DNA of 24,048 bases. It comes from Caldilineaceae bacterium (GTDB lineage: Bacteria; Chloroflexota; Anaerolineae; Caldilineales; Caldilineaceae). The stretch is taken from assembly GCA_028819675.1 (NCBI GenBank), contig JAPPKT010000384.1:1-24048 (forward strand), in the 5' to 3' direction. Shown in pieces: positions 10,487-16,998 of the stretch. Numbering within the stretch: position 1 is the first letter of the stretch; every line of letters begins with the position of its first letter. The translations under genes were made by a program, and so were the position numbers. Under the pieces are notes generated by a model. It had not been told where the DNA came from, did no database searches, and saw nothing but the letters and a program-made list of their open reading frames with translations.

Positions 10487-11410
10487 ATGACTAACTCGGA
10501 AAATACACCTCGCAGCCGTTCAAAAGACACGAGCAAGACAGCCGTTCTGGTCGCAACAATCCGCGCCGTGCACCTGCGCTGGCACGACCCGCCGCACATC
10601 TTTGAAGATACTTTCGCAATGCATATGCTGACACCCTTCTGGCATGCGGTCGCGAAATACAGGCCGCTCAAATGGCTTGTCGGCGATGTGATCCTGGGCG
10701 TCTACCGCCCCGTCTATCCAGCAGTCGTTCTGCGTTCCCGCTATACTGAGGACCAGCTGGTTGCGGCAGTCGAATCAGGCACTGATCAGTATGTGATTCT
10801 CGGCGCCGGTCACGATACTTTCGCCCTGCGCCGCAAAGATCTGGCCGACAAAGTGCGCGTCTTTGAAGTGGACCACCCGGCTACGCAGGAGGTAAAGCGA
10901 CAGCGCATTCTGAAGGCAAATGGGAGCATTCCTGACAATCTCACCTTCGTTCCGGTGGACTTTGAGGTCGACCGGTTGGATGAGGAAATGGAAAAAGCGG
11001 GCTTCAACTCTCAGCAGCCGGCGTTCTACTCCTGGCTCGGCGTAACCTATTACCTGACGCCGGAGGCAATTCGGGATACCCTCGACCGTGTTGCGCAGAA
11101 GTCTGCACCGGGGAGCCGTATCGTCTTCGACTTTAAAATCGCCAAACACATGATGACCCAGGAATGGCGAACGCTCTGCGAAAAGATGGAAGGATTCGTG
11201 GCGCGCCGGGGTGAGCCCATGCTGACCGACTTTACGCCGCAGTCGTTGAGCGACATGATGGCCCGGCACGGCTACACAGAAGTAGAGATGATGCCCCCGG
11301 AGGAGCAGAAGCGGCGTTACCTGGGTGATCGCACCGACATAGAGCCGACGGAGTTCTTCTACTTTGCCCAGTATTCACTTGAGCCGCCGTCTGAAGGCGA
11401 ATCGGAGTAA
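10487..11410 (+). CDS. SAM-dependent methyltransferase, leucine carboxyl methyltransferase (LCM) family
   Basis: Class I methyltransferase of 307 residues, probably cytoplasmic. The SAM-binding motif I is QYVILGAGHDTFALR (about residues 101-115), followed by the acidic motif II VFEVDHPATQEVKR, where D129 would sit near the SAM ribose region. This pairing is typical of the LCM/TIGR00027-type family, whose bacterial members mostly have unknown substrates. YSWLGVTYYLTPEAI matches the family motif after strand 4. It begins after a 239-base divergent gap and is followed after 5 bases by the cupin gene, so the two are almost certainly co-transcribed. The methyl acceptor cannot be deduced. Confidence 0.82.
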   Translation: MTNSENTPRSRSKDTSKTAVLVATIRAVHLRWHDPPHIFEDTFAMHMLTPFWHAVAKYRPLKWLVGDVILGVYRPVYPAVVLRSRYTEDQLVAAVESGTDQYVILGAGHDTFALRRKDLADKVRVFEVDHPATQEVKRQRILKANGSIPDNLTFVPVDFEVDRLDEEMEKAGFNSQQPAFYSWLGVTYYLTPEAIRDTLDRVAQKSAPGSRIVFDFKIAKHMMTQEWRTLCEKMEGFVARRGEPMLTDFTPQSLSDMMARHGYTEVEMMPPEEQKRRYLGDRTDIEPTEFFYFAQYSLEPPSEGESE

Positions 11411-11415
11411 CGACT

Positions 11416-12057
11416 ATGGCACCCCCGCCCACGCACTACCCCGACGAATGGCTGCTCGACAATCCGCAGATGCGGCAATTCATCAGTGCGGTGAACTCAA
11501 CGCGGGCGCGCGAATCGGATCCACGCAAGATCGTAGCTGCTGTCCGTCCGGAATTTATCAATCTCCTGGCCGACCCGGCATGGCTGCCGCAAAAGTTCCA
11601 GCAGCCATCCGCTGAAAGCGGCATGGGAGGCGGCATCGGCATGTGGCTGCTCTATCGGGCCGGCGATGGCGGCTTGGCCTTTTCAGCCCTGGTTGTACCA
11701 CCGGACGCCCAGACTCCCGTCCATGACCATCTGGCCTGGGGGCTTGTGGGTCTCTATAAGGGCGAGCAGGAAGAAGAGGTCTTTATCCGTCAGGACGACG
11801 GCCGCACTGAATCCCACGCTAAGTTGGCCCTTTCGGTGCGCCAGATGCTGCGCCCGGGCGACTTCTACGAACTGTTGCCGGAAAACGACATCCATCGCGT
11901 GCGCACAACCAGCCCGGACACGTCCGTGTCACTCCATCTATTGGGCAACGACAACGGCTGCATCTGGCGCCATCGCTTTGACCCGGAAACGGACTCCGCC
12001 CAACCTTTCCGCTCAGGATGGCTCAATGTGGAGTGCCGTGACAACGAAATCGGCTGA
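11416..12057 (+). CDS. Cysteine dioxygenase-like cupin
   Basis: Predicted mononuclear iron thiol dioxygenase-type cupin, 213 residues. H103 and H105 in PVHDHLAWG and H160 in ENDIHRVRT fit the three-histidine iron site of cysteine and 3-mercaptopropionate dioxygenases. In known cysteine dioxygenases a Ser-His-Tyr triad lies near the C-terminal strands; here the matching segment is S172-L-H174-L-L176, so the Tyr appears to be Leu. That argues against naming cysteine as substrate. GGAG lies 8 bases before the ATG. The 5-base gap to the methyltransferase suggests a two-enzyme unit on one small molecule, possibly a thiol (inference). Confidence 0.75.
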   Translation: MAPPPTHYPDEWLLDNPQMRQFISAVNSTRARESDPRKIVAAVRPEFINLLADPAWLPQKFQQPSAESGMGGGIGMWLLYRAGDGGLAFSALVVPPDAQTPVHDHLAWGLVGLYKGEQEEEVFIRQDDGRTESHAKLALSVRQMLRPGDFYELLPENDIHRVRTTSPDTSVSLHLLGNDNGCIWRHRFDPETDSAQPFRSGWLNVECRDNEIG

Positions 12058-12217
12058 CAGCAAGTCGCTCCGAAAAGCCACCTTTTGTCGCACTTCCCAA
12101 ATGAGAGAAGTAAAACGCGCCTCTTGCACCCGCGCCGTGCGCGATTCGCAACGGCGTCAAACGCAGGTTTCCTACGCTATTGAGCTTTCACACGCCAACT
12201 CGCACAGGGGATAAACA

Positions 12218-13099
12218 ATGGCCAACCGAGTCAATCGGGCAATCGAACTGCTGGACCAGGGCCAGCCCATCTACTACAGTGGCGGGCACACCGGCCACGT
12301 GCTTACCCGCGAACAAGGCCGCACCGATGCCGCCATCTGGTCCGACTACGTAAACGTTGGCATGGAGCACGGCGCCTTCAATATGGAAGGCCTGGAAAGC
12401 TACATGCAAGGGATGGTTGAAGGAGGGCCTACTACCAGCGGGCACCGCACGCCCACCGTGATCGTCGAGGCGCCGGTTGAAGGCACCTCGGCCGACATCG
12501 TGCGCTACAACGCCTGGCAATTCCGCCAGATTCTGGCCCGCGGCGTTCATGGCATTCTTCTCTGTCAAGCCGAGACACCCGAAGCGGTTGCCGCCTTCGT
12601 CGAAGGGTGCCGGTACCCGATCAACCGCATCGGCGTTGGGGCCGGTTTGCAGGCGGGCAGGCGCGGCGTCGGGTCGGAGCCGACCGCATCCGCAATCTGG
12701 GGGCTCGACTATGCAGACTATCTCGACAAGGCTGACCCTTGGCCCCTCAACCCTGAAGGCGAGCTGCTGTTGGGTCTCAAAATCGAGTCGGCCGCCGCCT
12801 TGCCGCGTATCGAAGAAATCCTCGCCGTCCCCGGAATCGGATTCGCGGAAATGGGGCCTGGCGACCTGAGCATCTCCTTGGGCTATCGCCGGCGCCCGCC
12901 GACTTTTCCGCCCGAAATGCAGGAGGCAAGCGATCGCGTGCACGCGGCATGCGAGGCAAATGGTGTCGCCTTCTTGCAGCCGGCCAACCCGGAGAATGTC
13001 GTCCAAAGAATCAATGCCGGCGTGCGCGTGATCGGCGGCCATGACCCGGAGACGGCGCAAATCGGCCGCGCTCACACCAAGCGGCAGATGCCTGTCTGA
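12218..13099 (+). CDS. HpcH/HpaI aldolase family protein
   Basis: TIM-barrel protein of the HpcH/HpaI aldolase/citrate lyase family, 293 residues, expected to act on a 2-oxo or hydroxy acid with a divalent metal. Visible features are GMEHGAFN (H51, matching the catalytic His of HpaI), the metal-ligand Glu in GLKIESAAA (E190) and the metal-ligand Asp in GPGDLSISLG (D216). Where HpaI has the pyruvate-binding Arg (V-V-R-P), this protein appears to read V-I-V-E-A-P (E84), which could alter substrate or reaction. GGGG 7 bases before the ATG supports the start. It precedes the binding-protein gene by 75 bases, so the aldolase may process what that transporter imports. Confidence 0.78.
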   Translation: MANRVNRAIELLDQGQPIYYSGGHTGHVLTREQGRTDAAIWSDYVNVGMEHGAFNMEGLESYMQGMVEGGPTTSGHRTPTVIVEAPVEGTSADIVRYNAWQFRQILARGVHGILLCQAETPEAVAAFVEGCRYPINRIGVGAGLQAGRRGVGSEPTASAIWGLDYADYLDKADPWPLNPEGELLLGLKIESAAALPRIEEILAVPGIGFAEMGPGDLSISLGYRRRPPTFPPEMQEASDRVHAACEANGVAFLQPANPENVVQRINAGVRVIGGHDPETAQIGRAHTKRQMPV

Positions 13100-13174
13100 A
13101 ACACGACATTGAAACTCGGAAAACGGCAATATGCACATCAATCCAATAAGTGAAGGACCTGGAACGGAGTAACT

Positions 13175-14815
13175 ATGAACAAGATATTCGCGGTGAACTT
13201 ACGCCCCTTGGCTATCTTCCTGCTGCTGGCGCTTGCATTGGGCGCCTGTGTCCCTGGTGCTCCCGCAGGGATGGAAAGTGAGGCCGGGCCCCAGCCGCAG
13301 GACTCTGCCGCCGGTTCCCCCGCCCCCGCCGGCATGAAAAACGTTGTCTACGACGGCCTCCCGGATATGGGCGGCGCGGAGATCGTTGCTGTTACGGGCA
13401 ACGACTATATTCCGCTTAACTTCATCGACCCGGCCAGCGGCGAAGCCGTCGGCTGGGAATATGACGCCGTCAACGAGATCTGCCGCCGCCTCAACTGCGT
13501 TGTCGACTGGCAGGTCACCTCCTGGGAGGCCATGATACAAGCGGTGGCCGAAGGCCAGTTTGACGTCGGCATGGACGGCATCACCATCACGGCTGAACGC
13601 GCCGAAGTCGTGGACTTCTCCGACGCCTACATGACCAGCCAGCAGTTCATGCTGGTACGCGCCGACGAGGAGCGATTCGACACGGCGGAAGCGTTCGCAG
13701 CCGACGGTTCACTTCTGGTCGGGGCGCAGGCTGGCACGACCGGCTTCTACACCGCCGTGTACGACATTTTGGATGGCGACGAAGCGAACCCGCGCATCCA
13801 GCTGTTGGACAACTTTGGCGCATCTGTGCAGGCGTTGATCGCCGGCGACGTCGACATGGTGCTGGTCGATGCCGCATCCGGCCGCGGATATATCGGCGCC
13901 AACCCGGAGAAGCTCAAGATCGTGGGCGGGGCACTGGCCACCGAAGAGTTCGGCTTTATCTTCACGCCCGGCAGCACCTGGACCGCGCCCTTTAACGCCG
14001 CCTTAGCTACCTTGAAGACCGACGGCTATCTTGATTATCTCAATACACGCTGGTTCTTCCTCACAGATCCCAATGCCCCCGACATCTACGACAGCCTGCC
14101 CGACATGGGCGGTGCGGAAATCGTTGCAGTTACGGGCAACGACTTCATTCCGCTCAACTTCATCGACCCGGGCAGCGGGGAGGCGGTCGGCTGGGAATAT
14201 GACGCGGTCAACGAAATCTGCCGCCGCCTTAACTGTGTTGTCGACTGGCAGGTCACCTCGTGGGAAGCGATGATCCAGGCCGTTGCCGCAGGACAATTCG
14301 ATGTCGGCATGGACGGCATCACGATCACCGCTGAACGCGCCGAAGTCGTGGACTTCTCAGACGCCTATATGACCAGCCAGCAGTTCATGCTGGTGCGCGC
14401 CGACGAGGACCGCTTCGATACGCCGCAAGCATTCGCTGAGGACGGATCACTGCTGATCGGGGCACAGGCGGGCACGACCGGCTTCTACACTGCGGTGTAC
14501 GACATTCTGGATGGCGACGAAGCCAACCCGCGCATCCAGCTGCTCGACAGTTTTGGCGCTTCGGTGCAGGCGCTGATCGCCGGAGATGTAGATATGGTGC
14601 TGGTCGATGCTGCCTCCGGCCGCGGTTACATTGGGGCCAACCCGGAGAAGCTCAAGATCGTGGGTGAGGCACTGGCCACCGAGGAGTTCGGCCTTATCTT
14701 CACGCCCGGTAGCTCATGGACCGCACCCTTCAACGCAGCCATTCAGACCATGAAGGCCGACGGCTACAACGAGTACCTGAACGTAAAGTGGTTCTTTCTG
14801 TACGATCCAAACTGA
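13175..14815 (+). CDS. Tandem-domain amino-acid-type ABC substrate-binding lipoprotein
   Basis: Exported solute-binding component of a polar amino-acid-type ABC transporter (SBP_bac_3-like), 546 residues. A signal peptide with lipobox LALGAC puts the lipidated Cys at residue 25, followed by a Pro/Ala/Gly-rich linker to about residue 54. Two complete binding domains follow (about 59-300 and 305-546); family features TAERAEVVDFSDAYM and the D-A-A-S-G-R-G-Y segment occur in both. By eye the copies differ at about 22 of 241 residues, roughly 91 percent identity. Single-domain family members are about 250-280 residues, so this is an internal duplication. GGAG lies 5 bases before the ATG. Permease follows after a stable stem-loop. 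The ligand is unknown. Confidence 0.9.
   Translation: MNKIFAVNLRPLAIFLLLALALGACVPGAPAGMESEAGPQPQDSAAGSPAPAGMKNVVYDGLPDMGGAEIVAVTGNDYIPLNFIDPASGEAVGWEYDAVNEICRRLNCVVDWQVTSWEAMIQAVAEGQFDVGMDGITITAERAEVVDFSDAYMTSQQFMLVRADEERFDTAEAFAADGSLLVGAQAGTTGFYTAVYDILDGDEANPRIQLLDNFGASVQALIAGDVDMVLVDAASGRGYIGANPEKLKIVGGALATEEFGFIFTPGSTWTAPFNAALATLKTDGYLDYLNTRWFFLTDPNAPDIYDSLPDMGGAEIVAVTGNDFIPLNFIDPGSGEAVGWEYDAVNEICRRLNCVVDWQVTSWEAMIQAVAAGQFDVGMDGITITAERAEVVDFSDAYMTSQQFMLVRADEDRFDTPQAFAEDGSLLIGAQAGTTGFYTAVYDILDGDEANPRIQLLDSFGASVQALIAGDVDMVLVDAASGRGYIGANPEKLKIVGEALATEEFGLIFTPGSSWTAPFNAAIQTMKADGYNEYLNVKWFFLYDPN
13349..14815 (+). repeat. In-frame tandem duplication inside the binding-protein gene
   Basis: Two copies with a period of exactly 738 bases (246 codons): the P-D-M-G-G-A-E-I codons begin at 13361 and 14099. 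The copies are highly similar in protein and show many third-position differences, so the duplication is not a fresh assembly duplication. The copy boundary falls near 14084-14087. Confidence 0.92.
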
Positions 14816-14820
14816 TGCGT

Positions 14821-14873
14821 TTTCGAGCGCAGGGAGATCTGTTGACGATGTCCCCTGCTCTCTGCGCTCGAAA
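14821..14873 (+). promoter_or_regulatory. Strong stem-loop between binding protein and permease
   Basis: TTTCGAGCGCAG (14821-14832) pairs perfectly with CTGCGCTCGAAA (14862-14873). The stem continues inward through G-T, G-C, A-T and G-C, giving about 16 bp. There is no T-run directly after it. Stem-loops after binding-protein genes are known to stabilise the upstream message or lower downstream expression, giving more binding protein than permease; that role is inferred here. Confidence 0.7.
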
Positions 14874-14893
14874 TTCTACATTTCTCCGTACAC

Positions 14894-15751
14894 GTGGCAA
14901 CAGTTGACTCTCCTCTAGGCCGTCCTCGGCGCTCTCCGGCCGACTATTTTGCGCGCCTTCCCTACTGGCTCCTGCTAGCGCTGCTCCTGGGAGTGCTGCT
15001 CCTCTGGAGCCTCTTGGCCGACGCAGACTACAACCTGATCTTTAACGCCGTATCCAAAGGCGTGGGCGTGACCCTGTACGTCTGCCTGATCTCTTTTGTT
15101 TTGGCCCTTTTGGTCGGTCTGGCATTCGGCTTGGCCCGAGTCTCCCGCAATCGACCGGTCTACGAATTCGCCTCCTTCTATGTGGAGATCATTCGCGGCG
15201 TGCCCATGTTGGTGATTCTCTTTTACATCGCCTTCGTGGGGGCCCCGGGTCTTGTGGATCTGTTCAACTGGACGGGAACCGCCCTGCAGGGGCTCGGTCT
15301 GGGCCTCGTCGGGGCGCCGCTTGCGGAGTTCAGCATTCGCCAGCTCTCCTTTACCAGCCGCGCAATCCTTGCGCTCGTAATCGGCTACAGCGCCTTCATC
15401 GCTGAGATCTTTCGAGCAGGTATCGAGAGCGTGGAGAGGGGACAGATGGAGGCGGCTCTCAGCCTTGGCATGAGTAGGGGCCAGGCCATGCGCTATGTGA
15501 TCCTGCCCCAGGCCGTTCGGCGCGTAATGCCGCCTCTGGGCAACGACTTTATCGCCATGCTCAAAGACTCGGCGCTTGTGTCAGTTCTTGGTGTACAGGA
15601 CATCACCCAGTTGGGTAGGCTCTATGCCACCAGCACGTTCCGTTTTTTCGAAACGTACAACGTCGTCGCCTTTCTCTATCTCGTGATGACTATAGGACTG
15701 TCTCTGTTTGTGCGTTACTGGGAGAGGCGCAACCCGCTCAATGAACGATAA
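14894..15751 (+). CDS. Polar amino-acid-type ABC transporter permease
   Basis: Inner-membrane channel subunit of a HisM/GlnP-type importer, 285 residues. The family segments are clear: [57 protein letters not shown] and the EAA loop ([20 protein letters not shown], about residues 186-205) that contacts the ATPase. A glycine-rich stretch of about 35 residues (117-151) lengthens the loop before the AEIFRAG region. The start is GTG at 14894 with no convincing ribosome binding site. It follows the tandem binding protein by 78 bases. No ATPase gene lies next to it; the following genes are on the other strand, so the ATPase must be encoded elsewhere. Confidence 0.92.
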   Translation: MATVDSPLGRPRRSPADYFARLPYWLLLALLLGVLLLWSLLADADYNLIFNAVSKGVGVTLYVCLISFVLALLVGLAFGLARVSRNRPVYEFASFYVEIIRGVPMLVILFYIAFVGAPGLVDLFNWTGTALQGLGLGLVGAPLAEFSIRQLSFTSRAILALVIGYSAFIAEIFRAGIESVERGQMEAALSLGMSRGQAMRYVILPQAVRRVMPPLGNDFIAMLKDSALVSVLGVQDITQLGRLYATSTFRFFETYNVVAFLYLVMTIGLSLFVRYWERRNPLNER

Positions 15752-15778
15752 AGGCGGACGGCACTCGCCGCCCGCCTT
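15751..15778 (+). terminator. Terminator-like hairpin after the permease
   Basis: AAGGCGG-A-CGGC, loop ACTC, then GCCG-C-CCGCCTT form an 11-bp stem with one internal mismatch. It starts on the last base of the permease stop codon. The following sequence (CAGTTGTGCTCTT) is only modestly T-rich. Position and stability support termination of the transporter transcript. Confidence 0.65.
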
Positions 15779-15826
15779 CAGTTGTGCTCTTGGGAGTAAC
15801 TGCTTGCAGTAGGGTAAACAGGGATC

Positions 15827-15864
15827 CTCTCGACGACCGGATCTGCAAGATCCGCTAGCGAGAG
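15827..15864. terminator. Nested hairpin downstream of the second PII gene
   Basis: An inner perfect stem CGGATCT-GCA-AGATCCG (15838-15854) is bracketed by CTCTCG (15827-15832) and CGAGAG (15859-15864). It begins 7 bases beyond the PII stop codon on the minus strand, the right place for a terminator of the amt-PII transcript. No T-run follows on the minus strand; on the plus strand AAAAG follows. Confidence 0.55.
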
Positions 15865-15870
15865 AAAAGT

Positions 15871-16263
15871 CTACCCATCTCGATCAACCCGATGTTCGGA
15901 GATATCTATTTCGCCCTCATAGACGAGCGCGTCGTCGCCTTCCTCTCCCGTGCTGATACGGATGATGTTTTCCACCGGACAGATGAAAATGGCGCCGTCA
16001 CCCTGCGTGCCGGTTGCCGCCGTCCTCTGTATGGTCTCCACCACCCGGTCAACCTCGTCCTCACCTACAACGAGATTCATCTGAATACGCGGCAAAGTGT
16101 CGACTACGTAGGTGCTGTGCCGTCCCGCAAGTTTGATTCCGCTCTGACGGCCGTGCCCCTGGACTTCGACAGTATCGATAGCGGGGACACCAATCTCAAT
16201 CAGAGCCAGCCTGACGCTGTCCAGCTTCTCATTTCGGATGTACGCTTCGATCTTTTTGAACAC
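15871..16263 (-). CDS. PII-family nitrogen regulatory protein, copy B
   Basis: Trimeric signalling protein that senses nitrogen status and usually controls Amt channels or glutamine metabolism; 130 residues. The T-loop is recognisable (EVQGHGRQSG through RHSTYVVD) and keeps the Tyr equivalent to E. coli Y51 (Y52 here) and the Gln equivalent to Q39. The B-loop reads TGTQGDGAIF and the C-loop RISTG, so the lysine equivalent to E. coli K90 is Ala (A91) and the arginine equivalent to R103 is Ser (S104); both normally contact ATP phosphates. K58 is Arg. It starts at GTG with AGGAG 8 bases upstream. It follows the other PII gene by 61 bases and is about two-thirds identical to it by eye. Confidence 0.9.
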   Translation of the reverse strand: MFKKIEAYIRNEKLDSVRLALIEIGVPAIDTVEVQGHGRQSGIKLAGRHSTYVVDTLPRIQMNLVVGEDEVDRVVETIQRTAATGTQGDGAIFICPVENIIRISTGEEGDDALVYEGEIDISEHRVDRDG

Positions 16264-16324
16264 AGCTTTGCTCCTGTGTGTCAGAAGAAGCTCCGCTGAC
16301 CTGGGGGAAGGTAGAGAGCCCCTT

Positions 16325-16768
16325 TCACTCCTCTATTCTGTACTTCCTCTCCAGATAGAAGGCAAAGAAATCGCTTAGATCAGGGGGCGGCGAGAGCATT
16401 CCTTGGATGTCGATATCTCCTTCATAGACCAGTACGTCGGCGCCTTGCTCCCCCGTGCTGACCCGGACGATGTTTTCCACAGGACAGATATAAATGGCGC
16501 CGTCGCCCTGCGTCCCCGTAGCGGCAGTCTCTCTGATCGTCTCTACGATACGGGCAACGTCGTCCTCACTTACGACTACCGTCAGTCGGAGACGCGGTAA
16601 AGTGTCAACGGTGTAGCTGCTGTGTCGTCCGGCCAACCTGATGCCGGTCTGTCTACCATGGCCCTGCACTTCAACCGTATCGATTGCAGGAACGCCGATC
16701 TCCACCAGTGCTGACCTGACCTCAGTCAGCTTTTCGAGCCGAATATAGGCTTCAACCTTCTTGAGCAT
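16325..16768 (-). CDS. PII-family nitrogen regulatory protein, copy A
   Basis: Second PII-type regulator, 147 residues from the ATG at 16768. An in-frame ATG six codons upstream exists, but the bases between encode the purine-rich ribosome binding site GAGAGGAGAGGAGCA, so the internal ATG is preferred. The start MLKKVEAYIR matches the usual PII N-terminus. It shares with copy B the unusual loops GTQGDGAIY and RVSTG (Lys-to-Ala and Arg-to-Ser at two ATP contacts) and keeps the T-loop Tyr (RHSSYTVD). It differs by a C-terminal extension of about 17-20 residues (LSPPPDLSDFFAFYLERKYR) not found in canonical PII proteins. It lies downstream of amt, which fits control of ammonium uptake. Confidence 0.9.
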   Translation of the reverse strand: MLKKVEAYIRLEKLTEVRSALVEIGVPAIDTVEVQGHGRQTGIRLAGRHSSYTVDTLPRLRLTVVVSEDDVARIVETIRETAATGTQGDGAIYICPVENIVRVSTGEQGADVLVYEGDIDIQGMLSPPPDLSDFFAFYLERKYRIEE

Positions 16769-16819
16769 TGCTCCTCTCCTCTCCATCGAAAGAGGAGTCT
16801 TCCGCAGTCTGAGTTGGGC

Positions 16820-16837
16820 CGTGCGGCTAACCGCACG
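16820..16837 (-). terminator. Hairpin between amt and the first PII gene
   Basis: CGTGCGG-CTAA-CCGCACG is a perfect 7-bp stem with a 4-base loop in the 230-base gap between amt and PII copy A. There is no T-run. It could partly end the amt transcript or protect its 3' end, so the PII genes may be expressed at a different level. Confidence 0.5.
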
Positions 16838-16860
16838 ACCTCATGGCAAGAAGGAATCTA

Positions 16861-16998
16861 GGCGTCCTCCCGTTTACTACCTTCGCTGACCTCACTCTGC
16901 TCGCCGTTTTCGCTGCCTTCGATTTCCCTTACTGCTTCAGATTCTTCCACTTCTTCAGATTCTTCAAAGTACGAACCTTCGCCACCATGCCTCGCTAG
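16861..16998 (-). other. 46-codon acidic open stretch continuing the amt frame past its TGA
   Basis: Directly after the amt TGA (16999-17001), the same frame stays open for 46 codons until TAG at 16858-16860. The would-be peptide is strongly acidic and Ser-rich: 15 Glu, 1 Asp and 7 Ser, with a core repeating E-E-S-E-E-V-E-E-S-E. Such biased composition is not expected of random sequence at this base composition. It may be a C-terminal tail separated from Amt by a recent stop mutation, a tail reached by read-through (the context is TGA-CTA), or a chance purine-rich strand. Confidence 0.5.

Noticed and set aside
13349..14815. Tandem binding domains as an assembly duplication
   Set aside because: The copies differ at about 22 residues and at many third codon positions, so they are distinct sequences and not a repeated assembly of one segment.
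16928..16987. 19-residue frame starting ATG-GTG-GCG between amt and PII
   Set aside because: It is very short and lysine-rich, has no good ribosome binding site and lies in a different frame from the more striking acidic stretch.
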